Source: Dysosmobacter welbionis
Lineage (GTDB): Bacteria; Bacillota; Clostridia; Oscillospirales; Oscillospiraceae
DNA: 64,000 bases
NCBI RefSeq assembly: GCF_005121165.3
Contig: NZ_CP034413.3
Coordinates: forward strand, 1,984,001 to 2,048,000
Reading direction: 5' to 3'
Below the pieces are notes generated by a model. The model made no database searches, had not been told where the DNA came from, and worked only from the letters and a program-made list of their open reading frames with translations. Numbering within the stretch: position 1 is the stretch's first letter; each line of letters begins with the position of its first letter. Below, piece after piece: positions 17,509 through 25,321 of this stretch. The position numbers and the translations under genes are program-made.

Positions 17509-17760
17509 TCAGTCGGTGACGTAGGGCAGCAGGGCGATCTGCCGGGCGCGCTTGATGGCCTCGGTCAGCTGACGCTGATGCATGGCGCAGGTGCCGGTGG
17601 TCCGGCGGGGCAGGATCTTGGAACGCTCAGAGACAAAGCGGCGCAGCTTGGCGGCGTCTTTGTAATCGATATACTCGCATTTGTCCGCGCAGAACTGGCA
17701 GACCTTGCGGCGCTTGCCGCGGTTGGGGCGAGCGGGTCTCGCTTCACGATCAAAAGCCAT
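17509..17760 (-). CDS. rpsR: 30S ribosomal protein S18
   Basis: Small-subunit protein that binds S6 at the platform. The 83 residues carry the CxxC pair ([15 protein letters not shown]) of zinc-type S18, then the core [21 protein letters not shown] split by typical spacing and [19 protein letters not shown]. Length is normal. ATG 17760 has an AGGAGG-type site. Last gene of the rpsF-ssb-rpsR operon, the usual bacterial order. Confidence 0.98.
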   Translation of the reverse strand: MAFDREARPARPNRGKRRKVCQFCADKCEYIDYKDAAKLRRFVSERSKILPRRTTGTCAMHQRQLTEAIKRARQIALLPYVTD

Positions 17761-17785
17761 GAAATGGTTCCTCCTTTATCAAAAG

Positions 17786-18238
17786 TCAGAACGGCAGTTC
17801 GCCGTCCTCTTCGCCGATCTCGGCGAAATCGGATTGTCCGCCCATCGGTGCGGCGTTGCGGCCGCCCATGGGGGCGCTGTAAGAAGCGGGTGCGCCGCCG
17901 AAATCGCCGGCGCCGTCCCGTTTGGAATCCCCGAAGTAGACATTGTCGGCGACGATCTCGGCGCTTCTGCGCTTGCCGCCGTCCTTGTCCGTCCAATCGC
18001 GGATCTGCAGCCGGCCCTCCACCACGGCCATGCGGCCCTTGGTGAAGTATTTGCTGACAAACTCCGCGGTGCTGCGCCAGGCCACCACGTCGATAAAATC
18101 GGTCTCCTTTTCGCCGCTCTGGGACTTAAAGTCCCGGTCCACAGCCAGGGAGAAGGACGTGACGGCGGTGCCGCTTCCGGTGCGGCGCAGCTCGGGGTCC
18201 CGGGTCAGACGACCCATGATGATGATCTTGTTGAGCAT
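17786..18238 (-). CDS. ssb: Single-stranded DNA-binding protein
   Basis: Coats ssDNA in replication and repair. The 150 residues give an OB fold (MLNKIIIMGRLTRDPELR, GTAVTSFSLAVDRDF, IDVVAWRSTAEFVSKYF, KGRMAVVEGRLQIRDW) and a Gly/Pro/Met-rich linker ending with the acidic tip SDFAEIGEEDGELPF, a form of the DDDLPF tail that recruits partner proteins. It lies between rpsF and rpsR with short gaps, as in most Firmicutes. Confidence 0.97.
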   Translation of the reverse strand: MLNKIIIMGRLTRDPELRRTGSGTAVTSFSLAVDRDFKSQSGEKETDFIDVVAWRSTAEFVSKYFTKGRMAVVEGRLQIRDWTDKDGGKRRSAEIVADNVYFGDSKRDGAGDFGGAPASYSAPMGGRNAAPMGGQSDFAEIGEEDGELPF

Positions 18239-18250
18239 ATCAATGCCCCC

Positions 18251-18547
18251 TTACTCGCCCTTGCAGACGATCAGGGAACGCATGATGCCGTCCGTGATCC
18301 GCAGAACACGGTCCAGCTCCTTCGGGAAAGAAGGCTCGCTGGTGAAGGTCATCAGGACGTAATAACCCTCGGTCTTGTAGTTGATGGGATAAGCCAGCTT
18401 GCGGCTGCCCCACTCTTCCACTTCCACAGCGGAACCATTCTGCTCAGCCAGGGTCTTGAACTTGGCCACCAGCGCGGCGGTGTTCTCCTCACCCTGTGCA
18501 GGGTCGATGATATACACGACCTCATAATTGGCAGAAACCTTTGCCAT
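18251..18547 (-). CDS. rpsF: 30S ribosomal protein S6
   Basis: Small-subunit platform protein that pairs with S18. The 98 residues are normal (YEVVYIIDPAQGEENTAALV, WGSRKLAYPINYKTEGYYVL, DGIMRSLIVCK). I chose ATG 18547, directly preceded by AGGAGGTGCAAAT; a longer frame upstream begins inside the leader. First gene of the operon. The leader of about 70 bases holds two small hairpins (near 18563-18580 and 18600-18617). Bacterial rpsF leaders often bind S6:S18 for feedback, but the match here is not clear. Confidence 0.97.
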   Translation of the reverse strand: MAKVSANYEVVYIIDPAQGEENTAALVAKFKTLAEQNGSAVEVEEWGSRKLAYPINYKTEGYYVLMTFTSEPSFPKELDRVLRITDGIMRSLIVCKGE

Positions 18548-18624
18548 ATTTGCACCTCCTTCTGGACAAATGGCCCCCATTCGGGATGGGAGCAAGGATA
18601 TGCCTGCAGACTGCAAGCCATATT

Positions 18625-18652
18625 ATTATATCGGAATTTCTGGAAATGTCAA
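18625..18652 (-). promoter_or_regulatory. Strong sigma-A promoter of rpsF operon
   Basis: On the minus strand TTGACA (18652-18647), a 16-base gap, then TATAAT (18630-18625): both boxes are consensus. Confidence 0.85.
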
Positions 18653-18704
18653 GGAATTTTTCTCCCGGCTCTATAGGGGGGCAAATCTTTACACAAGATA
18701 CTGC

Positions 18705-18734
18705 TTGACAAATTCCCGCGGGCGGTGTCATAAT
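18705..18734 (+). promoter_or_regulatory. Sigma-A promoter of thiW-thiM
   Basis: A perfect TTGACA (18705-18710), an 18-base gap and CATAAT (18729-18734) lie just before the TPP riboswitch. Confidence 0.75.
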
Positions 18735-18747
18735 AAATGCGACAAAA

Positions 18748-18828
18748 ACAGGGGAGCCCTCACGGGCTGAGAGGAAGCGGACCGCTTCGACCCTTTACCT
18801 GATGTGGGTAATGCCACCGTAGGAAGTT
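18748..18828 (+). ncRNA. TPP riboswitch (THI element) of thiW-thiM
   Basis: The sequence has the conserved core: GGGGAGCC, GGCTGAGAGG, GACCCTTTACCTGAT and GCCACCGTAGGAAG, covering the pyrimidine arm and the pyrophosphate arm. It is followed by a terminator hairpin at 18848-18880, so ligand binding would shut transcription of the thiamine-salvage genes. Confidence 0.95.
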
Positions 18829-18847
18829 ATGTATGAGCATCCGGCAC

Positions 18848-18880
18848 GGCGGGCACCCTCTCAGGCGCCCGCTGTTTTTT
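18848..18880 (+). terminator. Riboswitch-controlled terminator
   Basis: A GCGGGC (18849-18854)/GCCCGC (18867-18872) stem is followed by TGTTTTTT, the expression platform of the TPP riboswitch. Confidence 0.8.
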
Positions 18881-18989
18881 ACTTTGAGACGGAAGGGATG
18901 TGCATCGGCGAAAACAACATCCGGCGCCCCGGGGACCACCGGGAGCGGGCTGAGGGGGAGCGCCCTGGGCCTGGGCCGGCAAAACAGCG

Positions 18990-19060
18990 ATGGGAAGCCG
19001 TGTTCCGGCGTGAGAGGAGGCCAGAAAGCCTCGACCGATTTTCCACAGCAGGCGGATGCC
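18990..19060 (+). ncRNA. Degenerate or variant second TPP-like element
   Basis: After the first riboswitch and its terminator, a second stretch reads GGGAAGCCG, CGGCG, TGAGAGGAGGCCAG (19011-19024) and CGACC. The 14 bases 19011-19024 are identical to 31073-31086 inside the second true TPP riboswitch. The pyrimidine-sensing arm is thus kept, but the usual ACCTGAT and CCANCGTAGGGAA parts are absent or changed beyond recognition. It may be a decayed copy or a variant with other ligand preference. The whole leader 18881-19150 has no gene. Confidence 0.45.
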
Positions 19061-19150
19061 CGCCTGCCGACCTTGCATGGCAAGGGGAAAACGCTGTTTC
19101 GCACGCTGTTTTCTCCCTGCAAATTCTGATGGATCAAAGGAGCGATCTCT

Positions 19151-19666
19151 ATGAAAACCAATTCCAAGAAGCTGGCCCTGGCAGGCGTGCTGTGCGCCGT
19201 GGCCGTGGTGGGCAGTATGCTTCAGTTTCCCGTATTCGGCAGCCAGTGCGCGCCAGTGCAGCACATGGTCAATGTCATCTGCGCCGTGTTCCTGGGCCCG
19301 GGCTACGGCGTGGCCGTGGCCTTCCTGGCCAGCCTGCTGCGCAACATCTTCGGCTTAGGCAGCCTCCTGGCCTTCCCAGGCAGTATGTGCGGCGCCCTGC
19401 TGTGCGGCCTGGTCTACTGGAAGACCAGGAATCTGCCCGCGACCCTGGCGGGCGAGGTGTTCGGCACCGGCATCATCGGCGGCCTGCTGTCCTATCCTGT
19501 GGCGGTGGCCTTTATGGGCGTAGTGGCCGGCTCCATCGCCTTTTACGCCTATGTGGTGCCCTTCCTGGTCTCCACCGTGGGCGGCTCCATTCTGGCCGGC
19601 ATCCTGGTATTCACCCTCCAGAAGAGCGGCGCCCTCAAATCCATGCGGGCCGCATTGGAGCATTGA
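19151..19666 (+). CDS. thiW: ThiW, thiamine-precursor ECF transporter S component
   Basis: Membrane substrate-binding subunit thought to import the thiazole precursor through a shared energy-coupling module. The 171 residues make about five to six helices, with the family stretch FPVFGSQCAPVQHMVNVICAV divided around residues 27-47 and GPGYGVAVAFLASLLRN following. ATG 19151 has AAGGAG upstream. It is under a TPP riboswitch and 24 bases before thiM, the thiazole kinase, which fits thiazole salvage. The ATPase and T components are not in this window, as is normal for group II ECF systems. Confidence 0.92.
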   Translation: MKTNSKKLALAGVLCAVAVVGSMLQFPVFGSQCAPVQHMVNVICAVFLGPGYGVAVAFLASLLRNIFGLGSLLAFPGSMCGALLCGLVYWKTRNLPATLAGEVFGTGIIGGLLSYPVAVAFMGVVAGSIAFYAYVVPFLVSTVGGSILAGILVFTLQKSGALKSMRAALEH

Positions 19667-19690
19667 TCCCAACTGAGAAAGGGTCCTTCC

Positions 19691-20485
19691 ATGCTTGATT
19701 TCACCCGTCTGGACAAAGTCCGCCGCCAGCGGCCCCTGATCCACTGCGTCAGCAATATCGTCACCGCCAACGACTGCGCCAATCTGGCCCTGGCCGTTGG
19801 CGCCAGTCCCATGATGGCCCAGGCACCGGAAGAGATGGAAGCCATCTCCGCCGTCAGCGACGCCACGGTGCTGAACACCGGCACCCCGGATGCGGAGAAA
19901 TTCCGGGCCTGCCGGATCTGCGCCGTCTCCGCCCGTCATCCGGTGGTGCTAGACCCGGTAGGGGTGGGCGCAAGTCCCTGGCGGCTGGGACAGGTCCGGG
20001 CGCTGCTGGACCTGTTCACCCCGTCCATCCTGCGAGTGAATCTGGGGGAGGCCCGGGCCCTGCTGGGGTCGGATGGGCAGGAACAAGGGGTGGACAGCCC
20101 GCTGCCCGCCAGCCGGGAAGCCCGGAGGGACACCGCCATGGACCTGGCCCGGCGCCGCGGAACGGCGGTGCTGCTCTCCGGTCCGGAGGATCTCATCACC
20201 GATGGGGCGCGGGTCTGGTGCGTCACCGGCGGCAGCGGCCGGATGTCTCTCGTCACCGGCACGGGCTGTATGCTGTCGGTGCTGTGCGGTGTGTTCGCCG
20301 CCGTGGAGCCGGACGCCGCCGCGGCGGCTGCCCTGGCCTCCGCCTTCTGGAAGATCTGCGCCCGCCGGGCGGAGCACCTGGCCGCAGACCGGGGCAGCGG
20401 CAGTTTCCGCACGGCGCTGCTGGACGCCGCCAATACGCTGACGGCATCTGACGCCGCCCGCGAGGCGGAGATCCTGACTCTCTGA
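19691..20485 (+). CDS. thiM: Hydroxyethylthiazole kinase
   Basis: Phosphorylates the thiazole moiety (THZ) of thiamine with ATP. The 264-residue protein shows PLIHCVSNIVTANDCANLALAVGASPMM at residues 14-41 in conserved pieces, VVLDPVGVGAS, and the ATP-site VTGTGCMLSVLCGVF with its catalytic Cys. Length is typical. Start ATG 19691. Second gene of the TPP-controlled operon; a hairpin at 20489-20530 ends it. Together with ThiD and ThiE (31.2-33.4 kb) it completes salvage of both thiamine halves. Confidence 0.96.
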   Translation: MLDFTRLDKVRRQRPLIHCVSNIVTANDCANLALAVGASPMMAQAPEEMEAISAVSDATVLNTGTPDAEKFRACRICAVSARHPVVLDPVGVGASPWRLGQVRALLDLFTPSILRVNLGEARALLGSDGQEQGVDSPLPASREARRDTAMDLARRRGTAVLLSGPEDLITDGARVWCVTGGSGRMSLVTGTGCMLSVLCGVFAAVEPDAAAAAALASAFWKICARRAEHLAADRGSGSFRTALLDAANTLTASDAAREAEILTL

Positions 20486-20488
20486 CAA

Positions 20489-20530
20489 AGAAGCCCGCCC
20501 GGTCCTGACGGACCGGACGGGCCTTCTGTT
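20489..20530. terminator. Terminator after thiM
   Basis: A CCGGTCC/GGACCGG core stem, extended with small mismatches by GAAG/CTTC, is followed by TGTTTTG. Confidence 0.7.
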
Positions 20531-20545
20531 TTGCGAGGCAGGCGA

Positions 20546-21205
20546 TCACTCCAGCTCCCGGGTCTCAAACATCTCCTCAAAGGAACGGATATAGTAGTCC
20601 GCCAGCCCGCGGATCTCCTCCTGGTGTGCCTCCTCGGACGCGTCGTACACCGCCGCCACCCGGAACCCGGCGGCCTTGGCGGTCTGGATGGCGTGGAAGG
20701 CGTCCTCAAACACCACCGTGTCCTTCTTGTTGGACTGAAGGCGGCGCATAGCCCGCTCGTAGATCTCGGCGCTCTCCTTTTTGCCGACCCCCACCTCCGC
20801 CACAGTGATAAGTCCCCGGAAGTAGTGGTCGATCCCTGCATGGCGGAGGGCTGCTTCCGCCAGAGGGCGGTCCGTGGCAGTGGCCACATACATCCACACG
20901 CCCTCCATCTTCAGAAGGGACAGAAACTTGTCCACGCCGGGCTTTGCCTGGACCTCATGCTGATAGAAATCCGCGACCCGGTCCACTACCCGGCCGATCA
21001 GCTCCTCCTCCGTCTGGGGGAGGTGGTAGTGCTCCTTGCAGTAGGCGATCCCGTGCCGGAGGGAGAGGGTCTTCAGCATCTCGTCGGTCTCCGGCTCGGG
21101 CTCGATGCCAAGGCCCCGCAGGACGCTGGTACCCAGGTCCCGCCAGATAGGCATGGAGTCCAGCAGGGTGCCGTCCATATCAAAAATCGCGCTTTGCAGT
21201 CTCAT
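20546..21205 (-). CDS. HAD-family phosphatase (beta-phosphoglucomutase-like)
   Basis: A 219-residue HAD subfamily IA hydrolase. Motif I is FDMDGTLLDSMPIW near residues 8-21, motif II TATDR, motif III Lys in VGKKESAEIY, motif IV VVFEDAFHAIQTAKAAGF. An alpha-helical cap lies between motifs I and II. It is a paralogue of the HAD gene at 31846 (shared DSM.IW, VVFEDA.HA..TA..AGFRV and a C-terminal YDAS). Both sit beside TPP-controlled thiamine genes, so a thiamine-phosphate substrate is a fair guess. ATG 21205 has GAAAGGAG upstream. Confidence 0.88.
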   Translation of the reverse strand: MRLQSAIFDMDGTLLDSMPIWRDLGTSVLRGLGIEPEPETDEMLKTLSLRHGIAYCKEHYHLPQTEEELIGRVVDRVADFYQHEVQAKPGVDKFLSLLKMEGVWMYVATATDRPLAEAALRHAGIDHYFRGLITVAEVGVGKKESAEIYERAMRRLQSNKKDTVVFEDAFHAIQTAKAAGFRVAAVYDASEEAHQEEIRGLADYYIRSFEEMFETRELE

Positions 21206-21298
21206 GGGAACTCCTTTCGTCTGTTGCCGATGGTCCCTATTGTACCACCGGAGCAGGCAAAAGCGCAATGAAAACCCCGTGAAAAGGAGGAAAAATTC

Positions 21299-21799
21299 AT
21301 GCGTCTCTTTCTGGCCATCCAGCTGTCCCCCGCGGTGCGGGAAGCACTGCTGACCGCTCAGGACGCCCTGCGCCGCCAGGGCAGGGGCTCTTTCCCGCCG
21401 CCGGAGAACCTGCACCTGACCCTGGCCTTCCTGGGGGAGGCAGAGGACCCGGCCAGGGCCCGGGCCGCCCTGTCGGAGGTATCCTGCCGACCTTTCTCCT
21501 TGGCGGTGGGCGGCCCGCCGGGGCATTTCGGCGACCTGTGGTGGGCCGGTGTTCGAGCAGATCCGGCCCTGGAGGAGCTGGCCGTGTCCCTGCAGGCGGA
21601 CCTCCGCTCCCGGGGCTTCTGCCAGGAGGACCGCCCCTGGCTGCCCCACATCACCCTGGTCCGCCGCTGGCGGGGCGAGGTCCCGCAGGTGACCGTCCCC
21701 CACGCGAGCATGGTGGTCCGGCAGATCTCCCTCCTGCGGTCAGACCAGATTGACGGCAAACGGATCTACACAGAACTCTCCCACAAATCCCTGCGTTAA
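21299..21799 (+). CDS. thpR: RNA 2',3'-cyclic phosphodiesterase (LigT/ThpR type)
   Basis: 2H phosphoesterase that opens 2',3'-cyclic phosphates on RNA ends. The 166 residues carry the two catalytic HxTx motifs, HLTL near 40 and HITL near 119, and the opening RLFLAIQLSPAVREAL of the family. Length is a little below the usual 175-190. ATG 21299 follows AAAGGAGG. It is monocistronic, ending in a perfect 15-bp hairpin just after the stop. Confidence 0.93.
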   Translation: MRLFLAIQLSPAVREALLTAQDALRRQGRGSFPPPENLHLTLAFLGEAEDPARARAALSEVSCRPFSLAVGGPPGHFGDLWWAGVRADPALEELAVSLQADLRSRGFCQEDRPWLPHITLVRRWRGEVPQVTVPHASMVVRQISLLRSDQIDGKRIYTELSHKSLR

Positions 21800-21836
21800 A
21801 AAACAGCCGGCACCGTTAGGTGCCGGCTGTTTTTGC
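21800..21836 (+). terminator. Terminator after thpR
   Basis: A perfect 15-bp stem AAAACAGCCGGCACC (21800-21814 with 21819-21833) ends in a T run. Confidence 0.9.
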
Positions 21837-21849
21837 AGCGGAAAGGGGT

Positions 21850-22132
21850 CTAGGGGAAAACCTAAGGTTTTCCCCAGTTCGTTCGCCGTTGGCGAACGAA
21901 GAAATTTCAATCATTTTCGCCGCGGCGTGTACGTGGCAAAAATCCCTTGACCCGTGCGCCCTGGGCGCACACACCAGTCCGCAGACTGGTGGTGGGGAGG
22001 TCGAGGGGAAACAGCCGAAATGCCGCCAGCGGCGGAAAAAGTGAGTCTGTTTCGAGGCAGCGGCGCGATTGGCGGCCCGAACAGGGCCGGGAATTGCAAT
22101 GCCGCAACGGTGTCAGCCTGCTCCCCCTCGAA
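21850..22132. other. Intergenic hairpin array, candidate structured RNA
   Basis: No gene is seen. At least seven compact inverted repeats lie in 280 bases: GGGGAAAACC (21853-21862/21866-21875), TTCGTTCGCC (21878-21887/21891-21900), GTGCGCCC (21954-21961/21963-21970), ACCAGTC (21973-21979/21984-21990), CCGCC near 22023-22035, CGGCCC (22073-22078/22084-22089), and a long-range TCGAGGGG/CCCCTCGA pair (22001-22008, 22124-22131) that encloses the last two. It lies after both convergent genes thpR and metG. The strand and function are unknown. Confidence 0.55.
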
Positions 22133-22136
22133 GCCC

Positions 22137-24188
22137 TCAGCACAGCTTCGCGCCCGCCGGGATGGAATCATCCACCATGATGAGGTGCAGGCACTCCTCA
22201 CCGTGCTCGGTGTGGACGGCGGAGATCAGCATGCCGTTGCTCTCCAGGCCCATCATCTTCCGGGGCGGCAGGTTCACAATGGCGATCAGGGTCTTGCCCA
22301 CCAGATCCTCCGGCTCATACCACTTGTGGATGCCGGAGAGGATCTGCCGGTCCACACCGGTGCCGTCATCCAGAGTGAATCTCAGCAGCTTCTCACTCTT
22401 CTTCACGGCATCGCAGGCCTTCACCTTCACCGCCCGGAAATCGGACTTGCAGAAGGTGTCAAAATCCACCTTCTCCGTCAGCTGGGGCTCCACCTCGACG
22501 GCGGGCAGGGCGGCCTTTTTGGCCGCAGCCTCCGCGGCCTCCAGCTCCTCCAGGGCCTTGTCCATGTCCAGCCGGGGGAACAGGTTCTCGCCCTTGGTGA
22601 CGGCAGCGGTCTCAGGCAGAGCGCCCCACTCCGCCGCGGCGTCCCAGGTCCGACTCTCCGCAGGGGCGCCGATCTGGGCAAAGAGCTTTTCACAGCTCTC
22701 CGGCATGAAGGGCGTCAGTAGGATGCCGCAGATGCGGGTGGCCTCCAGCAGGTTGTACAGCACATGGGCCAGCCGCTTGCCGTTGGTCTCCATATCCTTT
22801 GCCAGGGCCCAGGGGGCGTTCTCGTCGATATACTTGTTGGCCCGCTGGATGACCTTGAAGATCTCGTCCAGAGCCTTGTGGGGGGCGAAGGTCTCCATGT
22901 CCTCCTCATAGTCGAACCGGAGCCCCGCGGCCTTGCTCACTAGGTCCAGGTCAAAGAGGACCGGATCGTTGGGATCGTCAGATCCGAAGCACATCGTGGA
23001 TGCCCGGCTTGCGGCAGACCTGGCGGTCTCTTTCTCCATCTCCGTGGCGCCGCACCCGGCAGGCAGCGCTCCGCCAAAGTACTTGCCCACCATGGCGGTG
23101 GTGCGGGAGACCAGGTTGCCCAGGTCGTTGGCCAGGTCGGTGTTGATGGTCTGGATCAGCAGTTCGTTGGAGAAGTTGCCGTCGGAGCCGAAGGGGAACG
23201 TCCGCATCAGGAAGAACCGCAGGGCGTCCACGCCGAACTTCTCCGCCAGGATATACGGGTCCACCACGTTGCCCTTGGACTTGGACATCTTGCCGCCGTC
23301 CAGCAGCAGCCAGCCGTGGCCGAACACGTGCTTGGGCACCGGCTCGCCCAGGCTCATCAGCATGGCGGGCCAGATGATGGAGTGGAACCGGACGATCTCC
23401 TTGCCCACGATGTTGACGCCGGGCCACCAGCCCTTGTCGTAGTCGTGGTAGCGGTCGTTGTCATAGCCCAGGGCGGTGATATAGTTGCTGAGGGCGTCCA
23501 CCCACACATAGACTACGTGCTTGGGATCGAAGTCCACCGGAATGCCCCAGGAGAAGCTGGTGCGGGAGACGCACAGATCCTCCAGGCCGGGGTCCAGGAA
23601 GTTCTTCACCATCTCGTGGACGCGGCTACGGGGCTGGAGGAAGTCGGTGTTCTCCAGCAGATCCCGGACCTGGTCGGCGTACTTGCTCAGGCGGAAAAAG
23701 TAGGCCTCCTCCTCCGCGTCCTGCACCTCCCGGCCGCAGTCGGGGCACTTGCCGTCCACCAGCTGGCTCTCGGTCCAGAAGGACTCGCAGGGGGTGCAGT
23801 ATTTGCCCTTGTAGGTGCCCTTGTAGATGTCGCCCTTGTCGTACATCTTCTTGAAAATCTTCTGGACGCTCTCCACATGGTAGTCGTCGGTGGTGCGGAT
23901 GAACCGGTCGTTGGAGATGTTCATCAGCTTCCACAGGTCCTTCACGCCCCGGTCTCCCTCTACGATGTTGTCCACGAACTCCTTGGGAGTGACGCCGGCC
24001 TCCCTGGCCTTGGTCTCGATCTTCTGGCCGTGCTCGTCCGTGCCGGTGAGGAACATGACGTCCTCGCCCCGCAGGCGGTGATACCGGGCCAGCGTGTCCG
24101 TGGCCACCGTACAGTAGGTGTGGCCGATGTGGAGCTTGTCCGAGGGATAGTAGATGGGCGTTGTGATATAGAATTTTTTCTTTTCCAT
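22137..24188 (-). CDS. metG: Methionyl-tRNA synthetase
   Basis: Charges tRNA-Met in the cytoplasm. The 683 residues show the HIGH-type motif as HIGH in LHIGHTYCTVATD, a zinc knuckle CTPCESF...CPDC near 125-146, the signature KMSKSKGNVV, an anticodon domain, and a C-terminal EMAP/tRNA-binding domain (FRAVKVKACDAVKKSEKLLRF in parts; SGIHKWYEPEDLVGK) that allows dimerisation. ATG 24188 follows GGAGAGAATCCC; a much longer open frame to 25124 is a shadow of the divergent nuclease gene. An extra Cys- and Asp-rich stretch near CFGSDDPNDPV is unusual at that place. Confidence 0.96.
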   Translation of the reverse strand: MEKKKFYITTPIYYPSDKLHIGHTYCTVATDTLARYHRLRGEDVMFLTGTDEHGQKIETKAREAGVTPKEFVDNIVEGDRGVKDLWKLMNISNDRFIRTTDDYHVESVQKIFKKMYDKGDIYKGTYKGKYCTPCESFWTESQLVDGKCPDCGREVQDAEEEAYFFRLSKYADQVRDLLENTDFLQPRSRVHEMVKNFLDPGLEDLCVSRTSFSWGIPVDFDPKHVVYVWVDALSNYITALGYDNDRYHDYDKGWWPGVNIVGKEIVRFHSIIWPAMLMSLGEPVPKHVFGHGWLLLDGGKMSKSKGNVVDPYILAEKFGVDALRFFLMRTFPFGSDGNFSNELLIQTINTDLANDLGNLVSRTTAMVGKYFGGALPAGCGATEMEKETARSAASRASTMCFGSDDPNDPVLFDLDLVSKAAGLRFDYEEDMETFAPHKALDEIFKVIQRANKYIDENAPWALAKDMETNGKRLAHVLYNLLEATRICGILLTPFMPESCEKLFAQIGAPAESRTWDAAAEWGALPETAAVTKGENLFPRLDMDKALEELEAAEAAAKKAALPAVEVEPQLTEKVDFDTFCKSDFRAVKVKACDAVKKSEKLLRFTLDDGTGVDRQILSGIHKWYEPEDLVGKTLIAIVNLPPRKMMGLESNGMLISAVHTEHGEECLHLIMVDDSIPAGAKLC

Positions 24189-24251
24189 GGGATTCTCTCC
24201 TTTAAAACGGCAGCTCCGAATGGAAGAGCGCCGGTATTTGCCTGAATTATT

Positions 24252-24280
24252 ATTATAGTTTGAAAATCCAAAAAATACAA
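24252..24280 (-). promoter_or_regulatory. Sigma-A promoter of metG
   Basis: On the minus strand TTGTAT (24280-24275), 17 bases, then a perfect TATAAT (24257-24252). Confidence 0.8.
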
Positions 24281-24331
24281 GGGAAGATGCGAAAAACGGG
24301 CCGTCACACAAGCCGCCTCTCCTCGTGGGGA

Positions 24332-24360
24332 TTGTATTTTTCGCAAAATTCCGATACAAT
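24332..24360 (+). promoter_or_regulatory. Sigma-A promoter of exodeoxyribonuclease III gene
   Basis: TTGTAT (24332-24337), 17 bases, TACAAT (24355-24360), 38 bases before the start codon and back-to-back with the metG promoter. Confidence 0.75.
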
Positions 24361-24398
24361 AGGAACGCTGTATGATTTTCACAAGGGAGGATGCGCCC

Positions 24399-25154
24399 AT
24401 GAAACTGGTATCCTGGAACGTCAACGGCCTGCGGGCCTGCCTGGGCAAGGGATTTCTGGACTTCTGTGCCGTGGCCGACGCGGACATCATCTGCCTGCAG
24501 GAGACGAAGATGCGCCCGGAGCAGGCAGAATTTGATCTGCCCGGCTATCACCGCTACTGGAACAGCGCCGACAAGGCGGGCTATTCCGGCACCGCGGTGT
24601 TCACCCGGCGCCAGCCGCTCTCCGTGACCTATGACTTCGGTATCGATGAGCACCGCCACGAGGGGCGGGTCATCACGGCGGAGTACCCGGACTTCTACCT
24701 GGTGTGCTGCTACACTCCAAACTCCAAGGATCAGTTGGCCCGGCTGGACTACCGCATGGCCTGGGAGGACGACATCCGGGACTACCTGCTGGATCTGGAC
24801 GCCAAAAAGCCTGTGGTGTACTGCGGGGACCTGAACGTGGCCCACCAGGAGATCGATATCAAAAATCCCGGTCCCAACCGCCGCAACCCCGGCTTTACCG
24901 ACGAGGAGCGGGAGAAGATGACGAAGCTCCTCTCCAGCGGCTTTGTGGACACGTTCCGGTATCTGTACCCGGACAAGACCGGGGCCTACTCCTGGTGGAG
25001 CTACCGCTTCAATGCCCGGAAGAACAACGCCGGGTGGCGGATCGACTACTTCATCGTGTCGGAGCGGCTGAAGGACAAAATCCGGAACGCCGATATTTGG
25101 AGCGAGGTGCTGGGCAGCGACCACTGCCCGGTGGTACTGGATCTGGATGTATAA
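24399..25154 (+). CDS. xth: Exodeoxyribonuclease III (AP endonuclease)
   Basis: Base-excision repair enzyme that cuts at abasic sites and trims 3' ends. The 251 residues show the EEP-fold motifs: WNVNGLRA near 6, ICLQETKM with catalytic Glu near 35, GDLNVAHQEIDI near 145-156, SWWSYRFNAR, and C-terminal GSDHCPVVL with catalytic His. Length equals ExoA of Bacillus. ATG 24399 follows GGGAGG by 8 bases; an upstream in-frame ATG at 24372 has no ribosome site. Monocistronic. Confidence 0.96.
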   Translation: MKLVSWNVNGLRACLGKGFLDFCAVADADIICLQETKMRPEQAEFDLPGYHRYWNSADKAGYSGTAVFTRRQPLSVTYDFGIDEHRHEGRVITAEYPDFYLVCCYTPNSKDQLARLDYRMAWEDDIRDYLLDLDAKKPVVYCGDLNVAHQEIDIKNPGPNRRNPGFTDEEREKMTKLLSSGFVDTFRYLYPDKTGAYSWWSYRFNARKNNAGWRIDYFIVSERLKDKIRNADIWSEVLGSDHCPVVLDLDV

Positions 25155-25286
25155 ACTTCACGCGCGTTCGATGCGCCACGAACATCGGCAAATCCTGCAC
25201 ATGAAGTCTTTTTGCATCATTTCCGGCTGCCCTGAAGAGTGCGGGGAAACGGCACATTTCAAAGGTTTGTGATGCTTTGCATCGGA

Positions 25287-25321
25287 AAACAGGACCGGAC
25301 CTGCTGGGTCCGGTCCTGTTT
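25287..25321. terminator. Bidirectional terminator (xth/gpr)
   Basis: A perfect 15-bp stem AAACAGGACCGGACC (25287-25301 with 25307-25321) overlaps the first base of the gpr stop codon on the opposite strand. Confidence 0.85.

Noticed and set aside
18760-19264. Minus-strand frames across the thiW leader
   Set aside because: They run antisense through a clear riboswitch and show no protein-like features or ribosome sites.
22137-25124. Continuous minus-strand frame of 995 residues including metG
   Set aside because: The part beyond the metG ATG at 24188 runs through the metG promoter and antisense to the exonuclease gene, with no protein motifs; an overlap artefact of G+C-rich codons.
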